64,000 bases of DNA from JBELHR01 sp049606855 (GCA_049606855.1 JBMYVY010000003.1:1-64000), one strand, 5' to 3'; shown: positions 8,433 through 16,446, counted from the stretch's first letter. Numbers and translations: made by a program. Notes: a model not told the origin generated them from the sequence alone.

Positions 8433-10193
8433 ATGGGGAACTTGAATTATGGAATTATAGGGAATTGTAAATCTTCTGCGCTGATTTATGAGGATTCTTC
8501 AATGGACTGGTTGTGTTTGCCGAAATTTGATTCAGCATCGGTTTTTGGAAAAATTTTAGATGACAAAAAAGGAGGGAATTTCAAATTTCAAGTGGACGAC
8601 TCTTACAGGATTTATCAAAAATATGAAGAGAATACATGTATATTAATGACAACTTTTGTCTCTGAAGAAGGAAGTTTTGAAGTCTTGGATTTTATGCCAA
8701 GATACAAGGTTGGTCCGGGTAAATATTTTGCACCCCCTCAAGTTACTAGATATGTAAAGCACCTTACCGGGGCTCCAAAATTCTCGGTAAGTTATCAACC
8801 CAATTTAGAGTATGCAATTGGTCATACAAAAACTTATATAAAAGAGGATTTTATTGTAAGTGTTTTAGAAGAGCCAAAATTTGACACCCTGTATTGCTAT
8901 ACTAATGCCGACATGCAAGCAATTGTAGGGGCTAAGGAAATTAGTTTAATATCAGATTTATATTTTTCGATTTGCTATTTCGAAAAGGTCGATAAACCAA
9001 GTCTTGAAAGTACGAGATTGGATTATGAAAGAACGCGCATGTATTGGATGAATTGGTGTGCGAAAACTGAAGTGGATTCCCAATATAAAGAAACGGTTTT
9101 GCGCTCAGCGATGACCTTGAAATTACTGTATTATGAAAAGACCGGGGCGGTTTTGGCAGCGGCAACAACCTCTTTACCAGAGACAATAGGGGAGGTGAGA
9201 AATTGGGATTACCGTTTCTGTTGGATTAGAGATGCTTCTATGGTGATTAAAGTAGTTTCTAAGTTGGGTCATGAAAATATGGTAAAAAAATATATTGATT
9301 ATATCATTGATTTAATTCCAGAGAAAGATGAGTCTTTTCAAATCATGTATGGGATTAATAAAGAGCGAATCCTAACTGAAAAAAGCTTGGGCCATCTGGC
9401 GGGTTATGAGGGGTCTAAGCCAGTAAGAACAGGTAACGCAGCTTATATTCAACAACAGAACGATATTTATGGAATTTTGATGGATGCCATTTACTTCCAA
9501 ATTGATCATTACGGTTTGGAGGTACATCAAGAGGAAGAGCTTTGGGGGATTGTTAAAAATGTGGTGTGGCTAGTGGAACAGAATTGGCAAAAACCGGATA
9601 AAGGGATTTGGGAATTTAGAGCGGAAGATAGGCATTTTACTTTTTCTAAACTGCTTTGTTGGGTGGCGATTGACCGAGCAATTTTGATCGCGCAGAAACT
9701 CTTTCCAAATAAAAAATTTGCAGATTGGGAACTTTTGAAATCGCAAATTGGAGACGATATTTATCAAAATGCATGGAATGAAAAGGACCAAGCCTATACT
9801 CAAAGTTATGGGTCTTCTGATATGGATGCCTCAGTTCTTTTAATGGAGGCTTATGGGTTTATCGATGGTAAAAACTCTAGATTTGTTTCTACGGTGAAGA
9901 AAATCGAAGAAGAATTGGTCCACAACGGTTTATTATATCGTTACAAAAACAAGGACGATTTTGGTCTGCCAAGTTCTTCTTTTACAGTCTGCACTTTTTG
10001 GTTTATTGAAGCCCTTTTTAAAACAGGTCAAGAGAAAAAAGCCAAAGAATGGTTTGATCGATTGCTCTCCTATGGAAACCACTTGGGATTATACAGTGAG
10101 GATTTGGATTTTGAGTCTAGAAGAATGTTAGGAAACTTTCCGCAAGCCTATTCGCATCTAGCGATTATAGATGTAGCATTGAATTTTAAATAA
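8433..10193 (+). CDS. glycoside hydrolase family 15 protein (glucoamylase or trehalase type)
   Basis: Cytoplasmic-looking hydrolase of 586 residues with no signal peptide. The N-terminal beta-sandwich begins YGIIGNCKSSALI and SSMDWLCLPKFDS. The (alpha/alpha)6 catalytic barrel carries NWDYRFCWIRDAS (about 258-270), KGIWEFR near residue 391, where the general acid is expected, and the family's GNFPQAYSH near the C terminus. GH15 proteins of this layout include trehalases of actinobacteria and archaea as well as glucan hydrolases. The divergent trehalose-synthesis gene makes trehalose breakdown an attractive but untested role. Confidence 0.88.
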   Translation: MGNLNYGIIGNCKSSALIYEDSSMDWLCLPKFDSASVFGKILDDKKGGNFKFQVDDSYRIYQKYEENTCILMTTFVSEEGSFEVLDFMPRYKVGPGKYFAPPQVTRYVKHLTGAPKFSVSYQPNLEYAIGHTKTYIKEDFIVSVLEEPKFDTLYCYTNADMQAIVGAKEISLISDLYFSICYFEKVDKPSLESTRLDYERTRMYWMNWCAKTEVDSQYKETVLRSAMTLKLLYYEKTGAVLAAATTSLPETIGEVRNWDYRFCWIRDASMVIKVVSKLGHENMVKKYIDYIIDLIPEKDESFQIMYGINKERILTEKSLGHLAGYEGSKPVRTGNAAYIQQQNDIYGILMDAIYFQIDHYGLEVHQEEELWGIVKNVVWLVEQNWQKPDKGIWEFRAEDRHFTFSKLLCWVAIDRAILIAQKLFPNKKFADWELLKSQIGDDIYQNAWNEKDQAYTQSYGSSDMDASVLLMEAYGFIDGKNSRFVSTVKKIEEELVHNGLLYRYKNKDDFGLPSSSFTVCTFWFIEALFKTGQEKKAKEWFDRLLSYGNHLGLYSEDLDFESRRMLGNFPQAYSHLAIIDVALNFK

Positions 10194-10264
10194 CATATGT
10201 GATGAAATTGTTAATTATCAAACTTTTAAAATAATATTATCCAAGAATTGATGATATTAGGGGT

Positions 10265-10810
10265 ATGATAGAGTTTTTACCTTGGTATATTAGTGGAACG
10301 ATAATTGGTTTATGTCTGTTGCTTTTGTTGTTTTGGACAAATAAGCAACTAGGGATATCTTCTTCAATTAGACATCTATGTGCAGCTTCGGGATTATTTA
10401 AAACAGCATACTTTTCTTACGATTGGAGAGCTGAGGGAGCTTGGAATCTGAAATTTATATTAGGCTTATTTTTAGCTGGATTAACGATGCGCTTTATAGG
10501 TCCCGAACCGAATTCAAGTCAAATTAACCCAGAAACCATAGAGCGATTAAAGAATTGGGGTATTGATGATGTGAGTGGCATCATGCCTCCAGAAGTTTTT
10601 GACCTTACTAATATTTATAGTATTCTAGTTTTTGGGCTTTTAGGTGGCTTTTTTATTGGATTCGGAGTTCGATATGCGAACGGCTGTACCTCGGGCCATG
10701 CCATTATGGGCTTGTCTTTAGGAAGCCGTGCTTCTTTAATTGCAACGATTAGTTTTTTTATCGGAGGTCTGTTAATGTCTCATTTTTTACTAAAGCATTT
10801 AATAGGATGA
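10265..10810 (+). CDS. YeeE/YedE family membrane protein, first half
   Basis: Inner-membrane protein of 181 residues with about four to five hydrophobic helices and the family signature NGCTSGHAIMGLS near residues 140-152, whose cysteine is the usual pathway residue. Characterised relatives import thiosulfate or other sulfur compounds. The family is often one long chain; here it is split in two, and this stop overlaps the next start by four bases (ATGA). No sulfur-metabolism enzyme is adjacent. Confidence 0.85.
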   Translation: MIEFLPWYISGTIIGLCLLLLLFWTNKQLGISSSIRHLCAASGLFKTAYFSYDWRAEGAWNLKFILGLFLAGLTMRFIGPEPNSSQINPETIERLKNWGIDDVSGIMPPEVFDLTNIYSILVFGLLGGFFIGFGVRYANGCTSGHAIMGLSLGSRASLIATISFFIGGLLMSHFLLKHLIG

Positions 10811-11211
10811 AATACACTTTATTAGGATTCGTTTTTGGTTTGGCGCTCTATCTTGGTGAAGCTTTTTCTTGGTACAGGATTCAAGAGATGTTCTGGTTTG
10901 AATCATTTCACATGTACGGGATTATAATTACGGCTGTTGTTATTGGGTTTGTCGGTATTCGAATTATCAAGACCTTAAAGGTCAAAGCCTCAACAGGAGA
11001 AGAGTTAGTACTTAAGAAAAAAGTAGTTCAGCCTAAAGCTGAGCTTATTGGAGGAATTATTTTTGGAATGGGATGGGCGCTGACTGGATATTGTGTGGGG
11101 CCTATTTTTGTAATCCTGGGTTACGGTAATCTTTTTGTTCTAGTTATTTTTATTGGAGTATTACTGGGTGGAATCTCTTATGGCTATCTTAAACCGCGGT
11201 TGCCTCACTAA
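10807..11211 (+). CDS. YeeE/YedE family membrane protein, second half (DUF6691-like)
   Basis: Second half of the split sulfur-compound channel, 134 residues with about four helices. The signature Cys lies in LTGYCVGPIFVILGYGN near residue 98. It is translationally coupled to the first half and probably forms a heteromer with it. Substrate is inferred from the family only. Confidence 0.85.
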   Translation: MKYTLLGFVFGLALYLGEAFSWYRIQEMFWFESFHMYGIIITAVVIGFVGIRIIKTLKVKASTGEELVLKKKVVQPKAELIGGIIFGMGWALTGYCVGPIFVILGYGNLFVLVIFIGVLLGGISYGYLKPRLPH

Positions 11212-11310
11212 GTTTTAGCATTTTATTTGGTGATTTAAAAATTTATTCTATCTTTAATATGAGCAATTGCTCCTTCTTCTCCCCCAAAAATTTCAAACCC
11301 CTGTTAATTT

Positions 11311-11361
11311 TGATACACACTCGTGTGAATTATACAGATGAAGTTTAGGTCCAGTGTATCA
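11311..11361. promoter_or_regulatory. inverted repeat in the leader of the 73-residue protein gene
   Basis: TGATACAC (11311-11318) is repeated inverted as GTGTATCA (11354-11361) with 35 bases between. A smaller CACAC/GTGTG hairpin begins at 11316 within the spacer side. This 190-base gap contains nothing else I can name. It could be a long-loop leader structure or paired half-sites for a regulator. Confidence 0.3.
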
Positions 11362-11401
11362 TGATGATTTTTTTGATTATTTAACTTAATTCGATAGCAT
11401 C

Positions 11402-11623
11402 ATGGATTTGCAACAAAGAGCATTAGAGTTTGAAACAAAGAAGTTTCGCTCTAGAAACGACAAGATTATAGCTTCAAAAGAGGCTAAGGAACTTATTTTA
11501 GGGTTAAATGAAATCTATAAAAAGACACAAGATCAAACCTTGATGGATTTGATGAAGAGATTGACTGTAATAAAGAGAAAAGTAGAGAAGCGATTAAATG
11601 GTCGCCTTCACGATTTAGTATAA
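11402..11623 (+). CDS. small conserved-looking protein, function unknown
   Basis: Charged, mostly helical protein of 73 residues with no signal peptide or membrane segment. The lysine-rich C-terminal half (KRLTVIKRKVEKRL) could bind nucleic acid or form a coiled coil. I do not recognise the family. A proper gene is supported by its good frame between a 190-base leader and an immediate Rho-independent terminator, which shares its last stop bases. It overlaps nothing. Confidence 0.65.
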   Translation: MDLQQRALEFETKKFRSRNDKIIASKEAKELILGLNEIYKKTQDQTLMDLMKRLTVIKRKVEKRLNGRLHDLV

Positions 11624-11654
11624 AAAAAGCCCTTGAATGATCAAGGGCTTTTTT
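11622..11654. terminator. bidirectional terminator
   Basis: Eight-base stem GCCCTTGA (11629-11636) with TCAAGGGC (11641-11648), ATGA loop, flanked by A7 and T6. It lies between the convergent 73-residue protein gene and the M19 peptidase gene. Confidence 0.85.
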
Positions 11655-11655
11655 A

Positions 11656-12933
11656 TTAAGCTTTGTTTTGAGCTTGCAGTTCTTGGGCAGTTTGTTGAAC
11701 TTGATCAAGTACTCGGAGTAAATTGTCGCTCCAAAGCATTGAAATTTCTTGTTCGGTATAACCTCGTTTGACAAGTTCTAAAGTGACATTGAAGGTTTCG
11801 GAAGCATCATTCCAGCCTTCGACGCCACCTCCTCCATCGAAATCAGAGCTTATTCCAACATGCTCTATTCCTATCTTACTTACTAAATAGTCTATATGAT
11901 CAACGAAATCAGAGACGTTAACTGGATCTGCATCAACCATTTTTGATTCAGCATCAGCCATTATTTCACGATATTTAGTGATATAATTATTTTGGTCCTC
12001 TGAGTTCATTGCTCTAACTTCATTTCGAGAATAAAGTTCAAAGTCTTCATCTTTCGCAATCTGTTCCACTAAAGCTTGACGAACTGCTCTAAATTTACTC
12101 GACTTTTCTGTATTAATATAGGACCTAAAAGCAACGGTTTGAACTACGCCACCATTTTCTTTAATCCACTCTAATTGTTCATCATCTAAATTTCTAGAAT
12201 GATCACACAGTGCTCTTGCAGATGAATGAGACGCAATTAACGGCGCTTTGGTAAGCGCTATCATATCACGCATGGATTCTTTAGATGGATGAGAAACATC
12301 TATCATAATTCCCCAATAATTCATTTCTTCAATTACTTCTTCTCCTAAAGGTGAAACTCCGTCGTGTAGCCAAATATCATCTGCTTCACCGGTATTGGAA
12401 TCGCATAGTTGGGAATGTCCATTATGCGAAAGTGACATATATCGAGCTCCAAGGTCATAAAATTGTTTGACTCGACTAGCGTCTGTTCCTATCGGGTATC
12501 CATTTTCAATTCCAATCATGGCTACTTTTTTTCCTCGAGCATTTATTTCACGCGCTTGTTCTGAGGTCACGGCCAATTCAATGTCATCAGGAGCAATTTC
12601 TTTTGTGAGCTTATGAATCGCGTTAAATTTAGAAATGGCATTATCATAGGCTTTGGCGTAACCTATAGAATCTAAGTCACCTTGACCTGTATAAACTATA
12701 AACCAAGAAACATCGAGTCCTCCCTTTTTCATTTTAGGAAGTGTTACTTGATTGTCTAAATCTTGGGTGTAGTTTATGCTGTCTGTGAAATTAGCGACAT
12801 TGATGTCGTTATGGGTGTCAAGAGTTAAAACATTTTCGTGTATAACACGTGCTTTCTCTTCAAGCGTAGGTTCTTTTTTACAAGAAATTATGCTTAATGC
12901 ACTTGCAAATAGGTAAATAGGTAGGTATCTCAT
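11656..12933 (-). CDS. membrane dipeptidase, M19 family, lipoprotein
   Basis: Zinc dipeptidase of 425 residues related to renal dipeptidase. A lipoprotein signal ends in a SIISC lipobox near residue 18. The metal-binding pattern of M19 is visible: LDTHNDIN near residue 40, HNGHSQLCD, IDVSHPS, ASHSSARALCDHSRN and GISSDFDGG. It would cleave dipeptides, often with a D- or dehydro-residue, at the cell envelope. It lies 33 bases downstream of the AraC regulator on the same strand, so it may be that regulator's target. Confidence 0.92.
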   Translation of the reverse strand: MRYLPIYLFASALSIISCKKEPTLEEKARVIHENVLTLDTHNDINVANFTDSINYTQDLDNQVTLPKMKKGGLDVSWFIVYTGQGDLDSIGYAKAYDNAISKFNAIHKLTKEIAPDDIELAVTSEQAREINARGKKVAMIGIENGYPIGTDASRVKQFYDLGARYMSLSHNGHSQLCDSNTGEADDIWLHDGVSPLGEEVIEEMNYWGIMIDVSHPSKESMRDMIALTKAPLIASHSSARALCDHSRNLDDEQLEWIKENGGVVQTVAFRSYINTEKSSKFRAVRQALVEQIAKDEDFELYSRNEVRAMNSEDQNNYITKYREIMADAESKMVDADPVNVSDFVDHIDYLVSKIGIEHVGISSDFDGGGGVEGWNDASETFNVTLELVKRGYTEQEISMLWSDNLLRVLDQVQQTAQELQAQNKA

Positions 12934-12966
12934 TATTTAATTTTTGTCCAAAATAGAAAAACTAAT

Positions 12967-13845
12967 TTAATTACTAATTAACTGTTTCATTTCATTGCGA
13001 TATTTCAGTGGACTCTTTCCAGTATAGTTTTTAAATAATTTATTAAAGTGAGAAAAATTATTAAAACCACTTTCTAAACAAATATCATTTATGGTAGCCT
13101 TACTTTCAGATAGTAATTTAGTTGCATGAACAATTCTGAATTCATTAACGAATTGAGTGAAAGTTTTCCCTGTATTTTTCTTGAAGTATCTGCAAAAAGC
13201 CGGAACAGTCATGCCTACTAAAGAGGAAACCTCCTCTAGACTAATAGGTTCTTGAAAGTTTTTACGGATATACTTATAAACCTTTGTGGTCTTTTCATTG
13301 TCAGAAGATTTCACTTCAAACTTATAACCATCAGCGTTTAAAAGGGTGTAATCATCAGTTTTGCTTAAAATATCCAATATCTCTAAAAAGGATAGGATTC
13401 TTTCAAAGCCTGAAAGATGATATAAGGCTTCTATGCGATCTCCGAGTAGATTCTTGGTGGCTCTTCCGAATAAAATTCCGCTTTTGGCCTTTTCAAAGAG
13501 GAATTTGATTTTTGAACTTTCAGGAATATTAAAAAACTTATCACCGAGGAACTCTTCTTTAAATTGAATGATAGTCTCCTTCCCCTCTGTAGTGAAACCA
13601 TCAGCAAAACCGTTATGAGGGAGATTGGACCCCATTAAAATGAGTTGGCTATTGTTGAAATAAGCTAAATGGTTTCCAATATGTCTTTTCCCTCTCGCTT
13701 TATTAATATAAACCAATTCCAATTCTGGATGAAAGTGCCAAAAGGCTACTTCAGTTGCTGCCTTTTTACCGTCGTGTTGTTTTACAAAAAGAGAGGATCC
13801 AAAACTTGGAATAATTTTTTTTAATTCTGGCTTCGACTGTTTCAT
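12967..13845 (-). CDS. AraC family transcriptional regulator
   Basis: DNA-binding regulator of 292 residues. The N-terminal half is a cupin-like sensor (WHFHPELELVYI, about 37-48). The C-terminal 100 residues hold the AraC double helix-turn-helix, with SLEEVSSLVGMTVPAFCRYFKKNTGKTF and the end signature ICLESGFNNFSHFNKLFK. The sensor fold suggests a small sugar-like or metabolite ligand, unknown here. It sits between the dipeptidase gene on the same strand and divergent secreted-protein genes. A TATATTTG promoter lies 25 bases before the start. Confidence 0.9.
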   Translation of the reverse strand: MKQSKPELKKIIPSFGSSLFVKQHDGKKAATEVAFWHFHPELELVYINKARGKRHIGNHLAYFNNSQLILMGSNLPHNGFADGFTTEGKETIIQFKEEFLGDKFFNIPESSKIKFLFEKAKSGILFGRATKNLLGDRIEALYHLSGFERILSFLEILDILSKTDDYTLLNADGYKFEVKSSDNEKTTKVYKYIRKNFQEPISLEEVSSLVGMTVPAFCRYFKKNTGKTFTQFVNEFRIVHATKLLSESKATINDICLESGFNNFSHFNKLFKNYTGKSPLKYRNEMKQLISN

Positions 13846-13869
13846 AGGGCTGAATTTTCAACTTTTAAT

Positions 13870-13877
13870 CAAATATA
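13870..13877 (-). promoter_or_regulatory. promoter -7 element (TATATTTG) of the AraC gene
   Basis: CAAATATA on the plus strand reads TATATTTG on the minus strand, matching the Bacteroidota TAnnTTTG element, 25 bases before the AraC start at 13845. Confidence 0.6.
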
Positions 13878-13891
13878 CGACAATTTTGTGT

Positions 13892-13927
13892 GTTAATTTA
13901 ACGTAAAGAACAAAAGAAAACGTTTTC
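13892..13927. promoter_or_regulatory. paired palindromes upstream of the first secreted-protein gene
   Basis: GTTAATTTAAC (13892-13902) and GAAAACGTTTTC (13916-13927), 13 bases apart. The second is a perfect 12-base palindrome with central CG, a shape common for LacI-type operators. The same pair with the same spacing recurs at 14661-14696 before the second gene copy. The first palindrome also falls where the -33 region of the divergent AraC promoter would be. Confidence 0.65.
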
Positions 13928-13987
13928 GAAGTTAAAATAACACATTAATTAAGCAAATAAGCGTTTTTTAGAGGCTTAAATTGGGTC

Positions 13988-13995
13988 TAACTTTG
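13988..13995 (+). promoter_or_regulatory. promoter -7 element (TAACTTTG) of first secreted-protein gene
   Basis: TAACTTTG matches TAnnTTTG, 27 bases before the start codon. A T-run in the -33 position begins 38 bases after the GAAAACGTTTTC palindrome; the layout is repeated in the second copy. Confidence 0.7.
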
Positions 13996-14022
13996 TCATT
14001 ATTAACAATTTAAACAATCAAC

Positions 14023-14580
14023 ATGAAAAAAGCGTTTAGAATTTTAGGATTGGTTTTTGGTTTTGCATTAACAATTAACAATGCAAATGCAACAACAATT
14101 GTTGAAGGATTCAACAAGATTTCAATCAAGAACGAAGGATCAGTTACAGTGAAATTATTTGACACTGAGGGAGAGGTAGTTTACACAGAGGCGCATGATG
14201 GAAATTTAGTAGTGAAGTCTTACGATTTCAGCCAATTGCCAGATGGAGATTATTATATGAGTATTGACACTGATGTGAAAAAAATATCAAAGTGGTTTAG
14301 TATACAGGATGACAAAGTTGTTGCCGCAACAGAAACTGTTTACTATCGCCCATCAATAAGAGTGAAAAGTACAGAAGTGTATATTTCAAAATTCGCATTG
14401 GATCAAAATAAAATGGACATTACTGTAATGGACGAAAATGGAACGGAGTTATTTACAACAACTGTTTCCGCGATGGATCAAGGAAAGGGGCTGTGTTTTG
14501 AGAAGCTTCCAAAAGGATCTTATCGAGTTGTTGCTTCAAATAATGCATATTCTACGTCGGCATCTATAGACGTTAAATAA
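14023..14580 (+). CDS. secreted protein of unknown function, tandem copy 1
   Basis: Exported protein of 185 residues with a Sec signal peptide cut near N-A-N-A at about residue 23. I do not recognise a named domain. The mature part looks like two successive beta-rich units of the secretion-tail or Ig-like kind: SVTVKLFDTEGEVVY ending in QLPDGDYYMSI, and MDITVMDENGTELF ending in KLPKGSYRVVAS. A close paralogue follows, and promoter and 3' region are duplicated with it. There is one cysteine (near 161). It could be a surface or periplasmic adhesin-like protein; function is open. Confidence 0.8.
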   Translation: MKKAFRILGLVFGFALTINNANATTIVEGFNKISIKNEGSVTVKLFDTEGEVVYTEAHDGNLVVKSYDFSQLPDGDYYMSIDTDVKKISKWFSIQDDKVVAATETVYYRPSIRVKSTEVYISKFALDQNKMDITVMDENGTELFTTTVSAMDQGKGLCFEKLPKGSYRVVASNNAYSTSASIDVK

Positions 14581-14610
14581 ATAGAAGTTTGTTTTTAGTT
14601 TAGTTTAATA

Positions 14611-14639
14611 AAAGGCTCCATATTTGGAGCCTTTTTTTT
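14611..14639 (+). terminator. Rho-independent terminator after copy 1
   Basis: Stem AAAGGCTCCA (14611-14620) with TGGAGCCTTT and a following T8 tract. Confidence 0.85.
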
Positions 14640-14660
14640 ATCCTACCTTCAAAATTGTAT

Positions 14661-14696
14661 GTTAATTTAACGTAAACAATAAAAGAAAACGTTTTC
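14661..14696. promoter_or_regulatory. paired palindromes upstream of the second secreted-protein gene
   Basis: Same GTTAATTTAAC (14661-14671) and GAAAACGTTTTC (14685-14696) pair as before copy 1, again 13 bases apart and 38 bases before the -33 region. Conservation amid drifting flanks suggests bound sites. Confidence 0.65.
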
Positions 14697-14756
14697 GAAG
14701 TTAATATAGCATAATTATTAAGCAAAATTGAGTTTTTTAGCGCTTAGAAGCCTACT

Positions 14757-14764
14757 TAACTTTG
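14757..14764 (+). promoter_or_regulatory. promoter -7 element (TAACTTTG) of second secreted-protein gene
   Basis: TAACTTTG, 25 bases before the start codon, preceded at -33 distance by a T-run as in copy 1. Confidence 0.7.
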
Positions 14765-14789
14765 TCATCAAATATTAACACAGAACAAG

Positions 14790-15350
14790 ATGAAGAAAGT
14801 ATTTAGAAATTTAGGATTGGTTCTAGCTTTGGTTTTGACAGTAAGCAATGCAACTGCAGGAACCATTATTGATGCATTCAATAAGATTTCTATCAAGAAT
14901 GAAGGTTCAGTTACAGTGAAGGTTTTTGATTCGGAAGGAGAGGTAATTTACACTGAAGCACACAATGGAAATTACATTGTTAAGGAGTATGATTTCAGTC
15001 AGCTTCCTGATGGGGAGTATTATATGAGTATTGATACAGAAGTAAGAAAGATTTCAAAATGGTTTGTTATCGAAAACCATGACGTAGCTTCTGCTCGAGA
15101 ATCAGTTTCTTTTCGCCCTTCTCTTAGAGTAAAAGGAAGTGAAGTTTATATTTCAAAGTATGCATTGGATCAAAGTAATATTACCGTAACAATTGTTGAT
15201 ACTGAAGGTAAAGAGGTATATGAAACTTCAATTAGCCCAACAAATACAAATGGAAAGGGTTTAAATCTTTCAAAACTTCCTCAAGGGACTTATAAAGTTT
15301 TTGCCTCAAATAAAGCATTTAGAACGTTCGAATTTGTCGACGTCAAATAA
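14790..15350 (+). CDS. secreted protein of unknown function, tandem copy 2
   Basis: Paralogue of the preceding gene, 186 residues, with the same signal peptide pattern (cut near A-T-A, about residue 23) and the same two-unit beta-rich body. The N-terminal unit is better conserved between copies (FNKISIKNEGSVTVK, SQLPDG.YYMSID) than the C-terminal one, where copy 2 has an extra residue or two and lacks the cysteine. The 3' untranslated stretch ATAGAAGTTTGTTTTTAGTT is also repeated. The duplication therefore covered promoter, gene and terminator. Confidence 0.8.
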   Translation: MKKVFRNLGLVLALVLTVSNATAGTIIDAFNKISIKNEGSVTVKVFDSEGEVIYTEAHNGNYIVKEYDFSQLPDGEYYMSIDTEVRKISKWFVIENHDVASARESVSFRPSLRVKGSEVYISKYALDQSNITVTIVDTEGKEVYETSISPTNTNGKGLNLSKLPQGTYKVFASNKAFRTFEFVDVK

Positions 15351-15381
15351 ATAGAAGTTTGTTTTTAGTTTAGTTTAAATT

Positions 15382-15406
15382 GGCTCCAGAGATGGGGCCT
15401 TTTTTA
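15382..15406 (+). terminator. Rho-independent terminator after copy 2
   Basis: GGCTCC (15382-15387) pairs with GGGGCC (15394-15399), one G-T pair, followed by T6. It is a decayed version of the terminator after copy 1 and overlaps the end of the convergent gene. Confidence 0.7.
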
Positions 15407-15841
15407 TGTCCATCTTTTTTGTAGAATCTGGTCAAAGGCAAGTAAGAAAATTACGGCTGCTGAAACAGTTCCAGCCAAAGGTAGCCATTGGTTGAAAGAT
15501 GAAAATTCAGCGTTAATAAACCAGCCGAGATCTAAATTGTTTAAATATTTTTGCCATAATTTTTCACTCGATGAGCCTACAGGGTTTTTATAAGACCAAA
15601 CCAGAGTGAGTGCCAAAGTTGCTCCAATAATCAACCAGGACTTTTTAGAAATCACAGGCTCATAGGCTTGTTTTTTATCAATCGAAGACATGATAAAGGA
15701 TTTGAGCTCTGCAGGTGCATTGATAGGTTCTATCTCTTCAAGTAATCTGTGGGTTTGGATTTGTTCCATAATCGAAGACTTCAAGCCACGAGGTGCTTGT
15801 TGCATATCCATTTCTCTTAACAATTCTTCTATTTTCATCAT
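15404..15841 (-). CDS. membrane protein, probable anti-sigma factor
   Basis: Protein of 145 residues with a cytoplasmic N-terminal part and two membrane helices (about 67-84 and 120-139). The N-terminal part contains a repeated step, APRGLKSSIMEQI and APAELKSFIMSSI. Its start codon overlaps the stop of the ECF sigma gene (ATGA), the usual arrangement for a membrane anti-sigma factor. No zinc-type HxxxCxxC motif is present, so the assignment rests on context and topology. Confidence 0.65.
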   Translation of the reverse strand: MMKIEELLREMDMQQAPRGLKSSIMEQIQTHRLLEEIEPINAPAELKSFIMSSIDKKQAYEPVISKKSWLIIGATLALTLVWSYKNPVGSSSEKLWQKYLNNLDLGWFINAEFSSFNQWLPLAGTVSAAVIFLLAFDQILQKRWT

Positions 15842-16407
15842 ATTATGCTTTTGGCTTCAGAATTCAACATGTTTTCTAATATATTTGCCAGTGATTTTCT
15901 CGATCGATGCAGCCTAACTTTTATATTTGATTCACTTAACCCTGTTATTTCCTCAATTTCTTTTAAATTTTTTTCACCCAAATAAAACAAGCTTATTAAT
16001 GACTGATCTATTTCACTCAGTTGATCAATAGCAAGGGTGATGTATTTGCTGCGCTCCTTCTTACTCAATTGCTCAAGAGGCAAATCTTTGTTTTCCACGG
16101 TAAGAAGATTTTCATGTTTTACTTCCATGGTAAAGTTTTTGTCCTTTGATTTCCTCAATTCATTCAGACCCTGCCGATATACAATGGTATACAACCATGA
16201 AGAAAATTTACTCTGTCCCTTAAAAGTACTTAGTTGCTCAAATGCTTTTAGAAAAGCATCTTGGGTGATGTCTTTAGCACAGTCTGAATCTTGCACTAAT
16301 TTAAAGGCTATCGTATAGGCCATATGCTGATATCGATCTACAAGTAATCCAAAGGAATTGTATTTTCCTTTAATTAGAATCTCTTCAATTATTTCTTGAT
16401 CAGTCAT
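15838..16407 (-). CDS. RNA polymerase ECF sigma factor
   Basis: Sigma-70 family extracytoplasmic-function factor of 189 residues. Region 2 (about 20-90) includes DITQDAFLKAFEQLSTFKGQ and SSWLYTIVYRQGLNELRK. Region 4 (about 125-180) has the helix-turn-helix LKEIEEITGLSESNIKVRLHRSRKSL. It is translationally coupled to the probable anti-sigma gene. The signal and regulon are unknown; the divergent DUF6249 gene is a candidate target. Confidence 0.93.
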   Translation of the reverse strand: MTDQEIIEEILIKGKYNSFGLLVDRYQHMAYTIAFKLVQDSDCAKDITQDAFLKAFEQLSTFKGQSKFSSWLYTIVYRQGLNELRKSKDKNFTMEVKHENLLTVENKDLPLEQLSKKERSKYITLAIDQLSEIDQSLISLFYLGEKNLKEIEEITGLSESNIKVRLHRSRKSLANILENMLNSEAKSII

Positions 16408-16446
16408 TAAATGAGTTTGGTTTGCCTATAAGAGCGTATAATCAAT

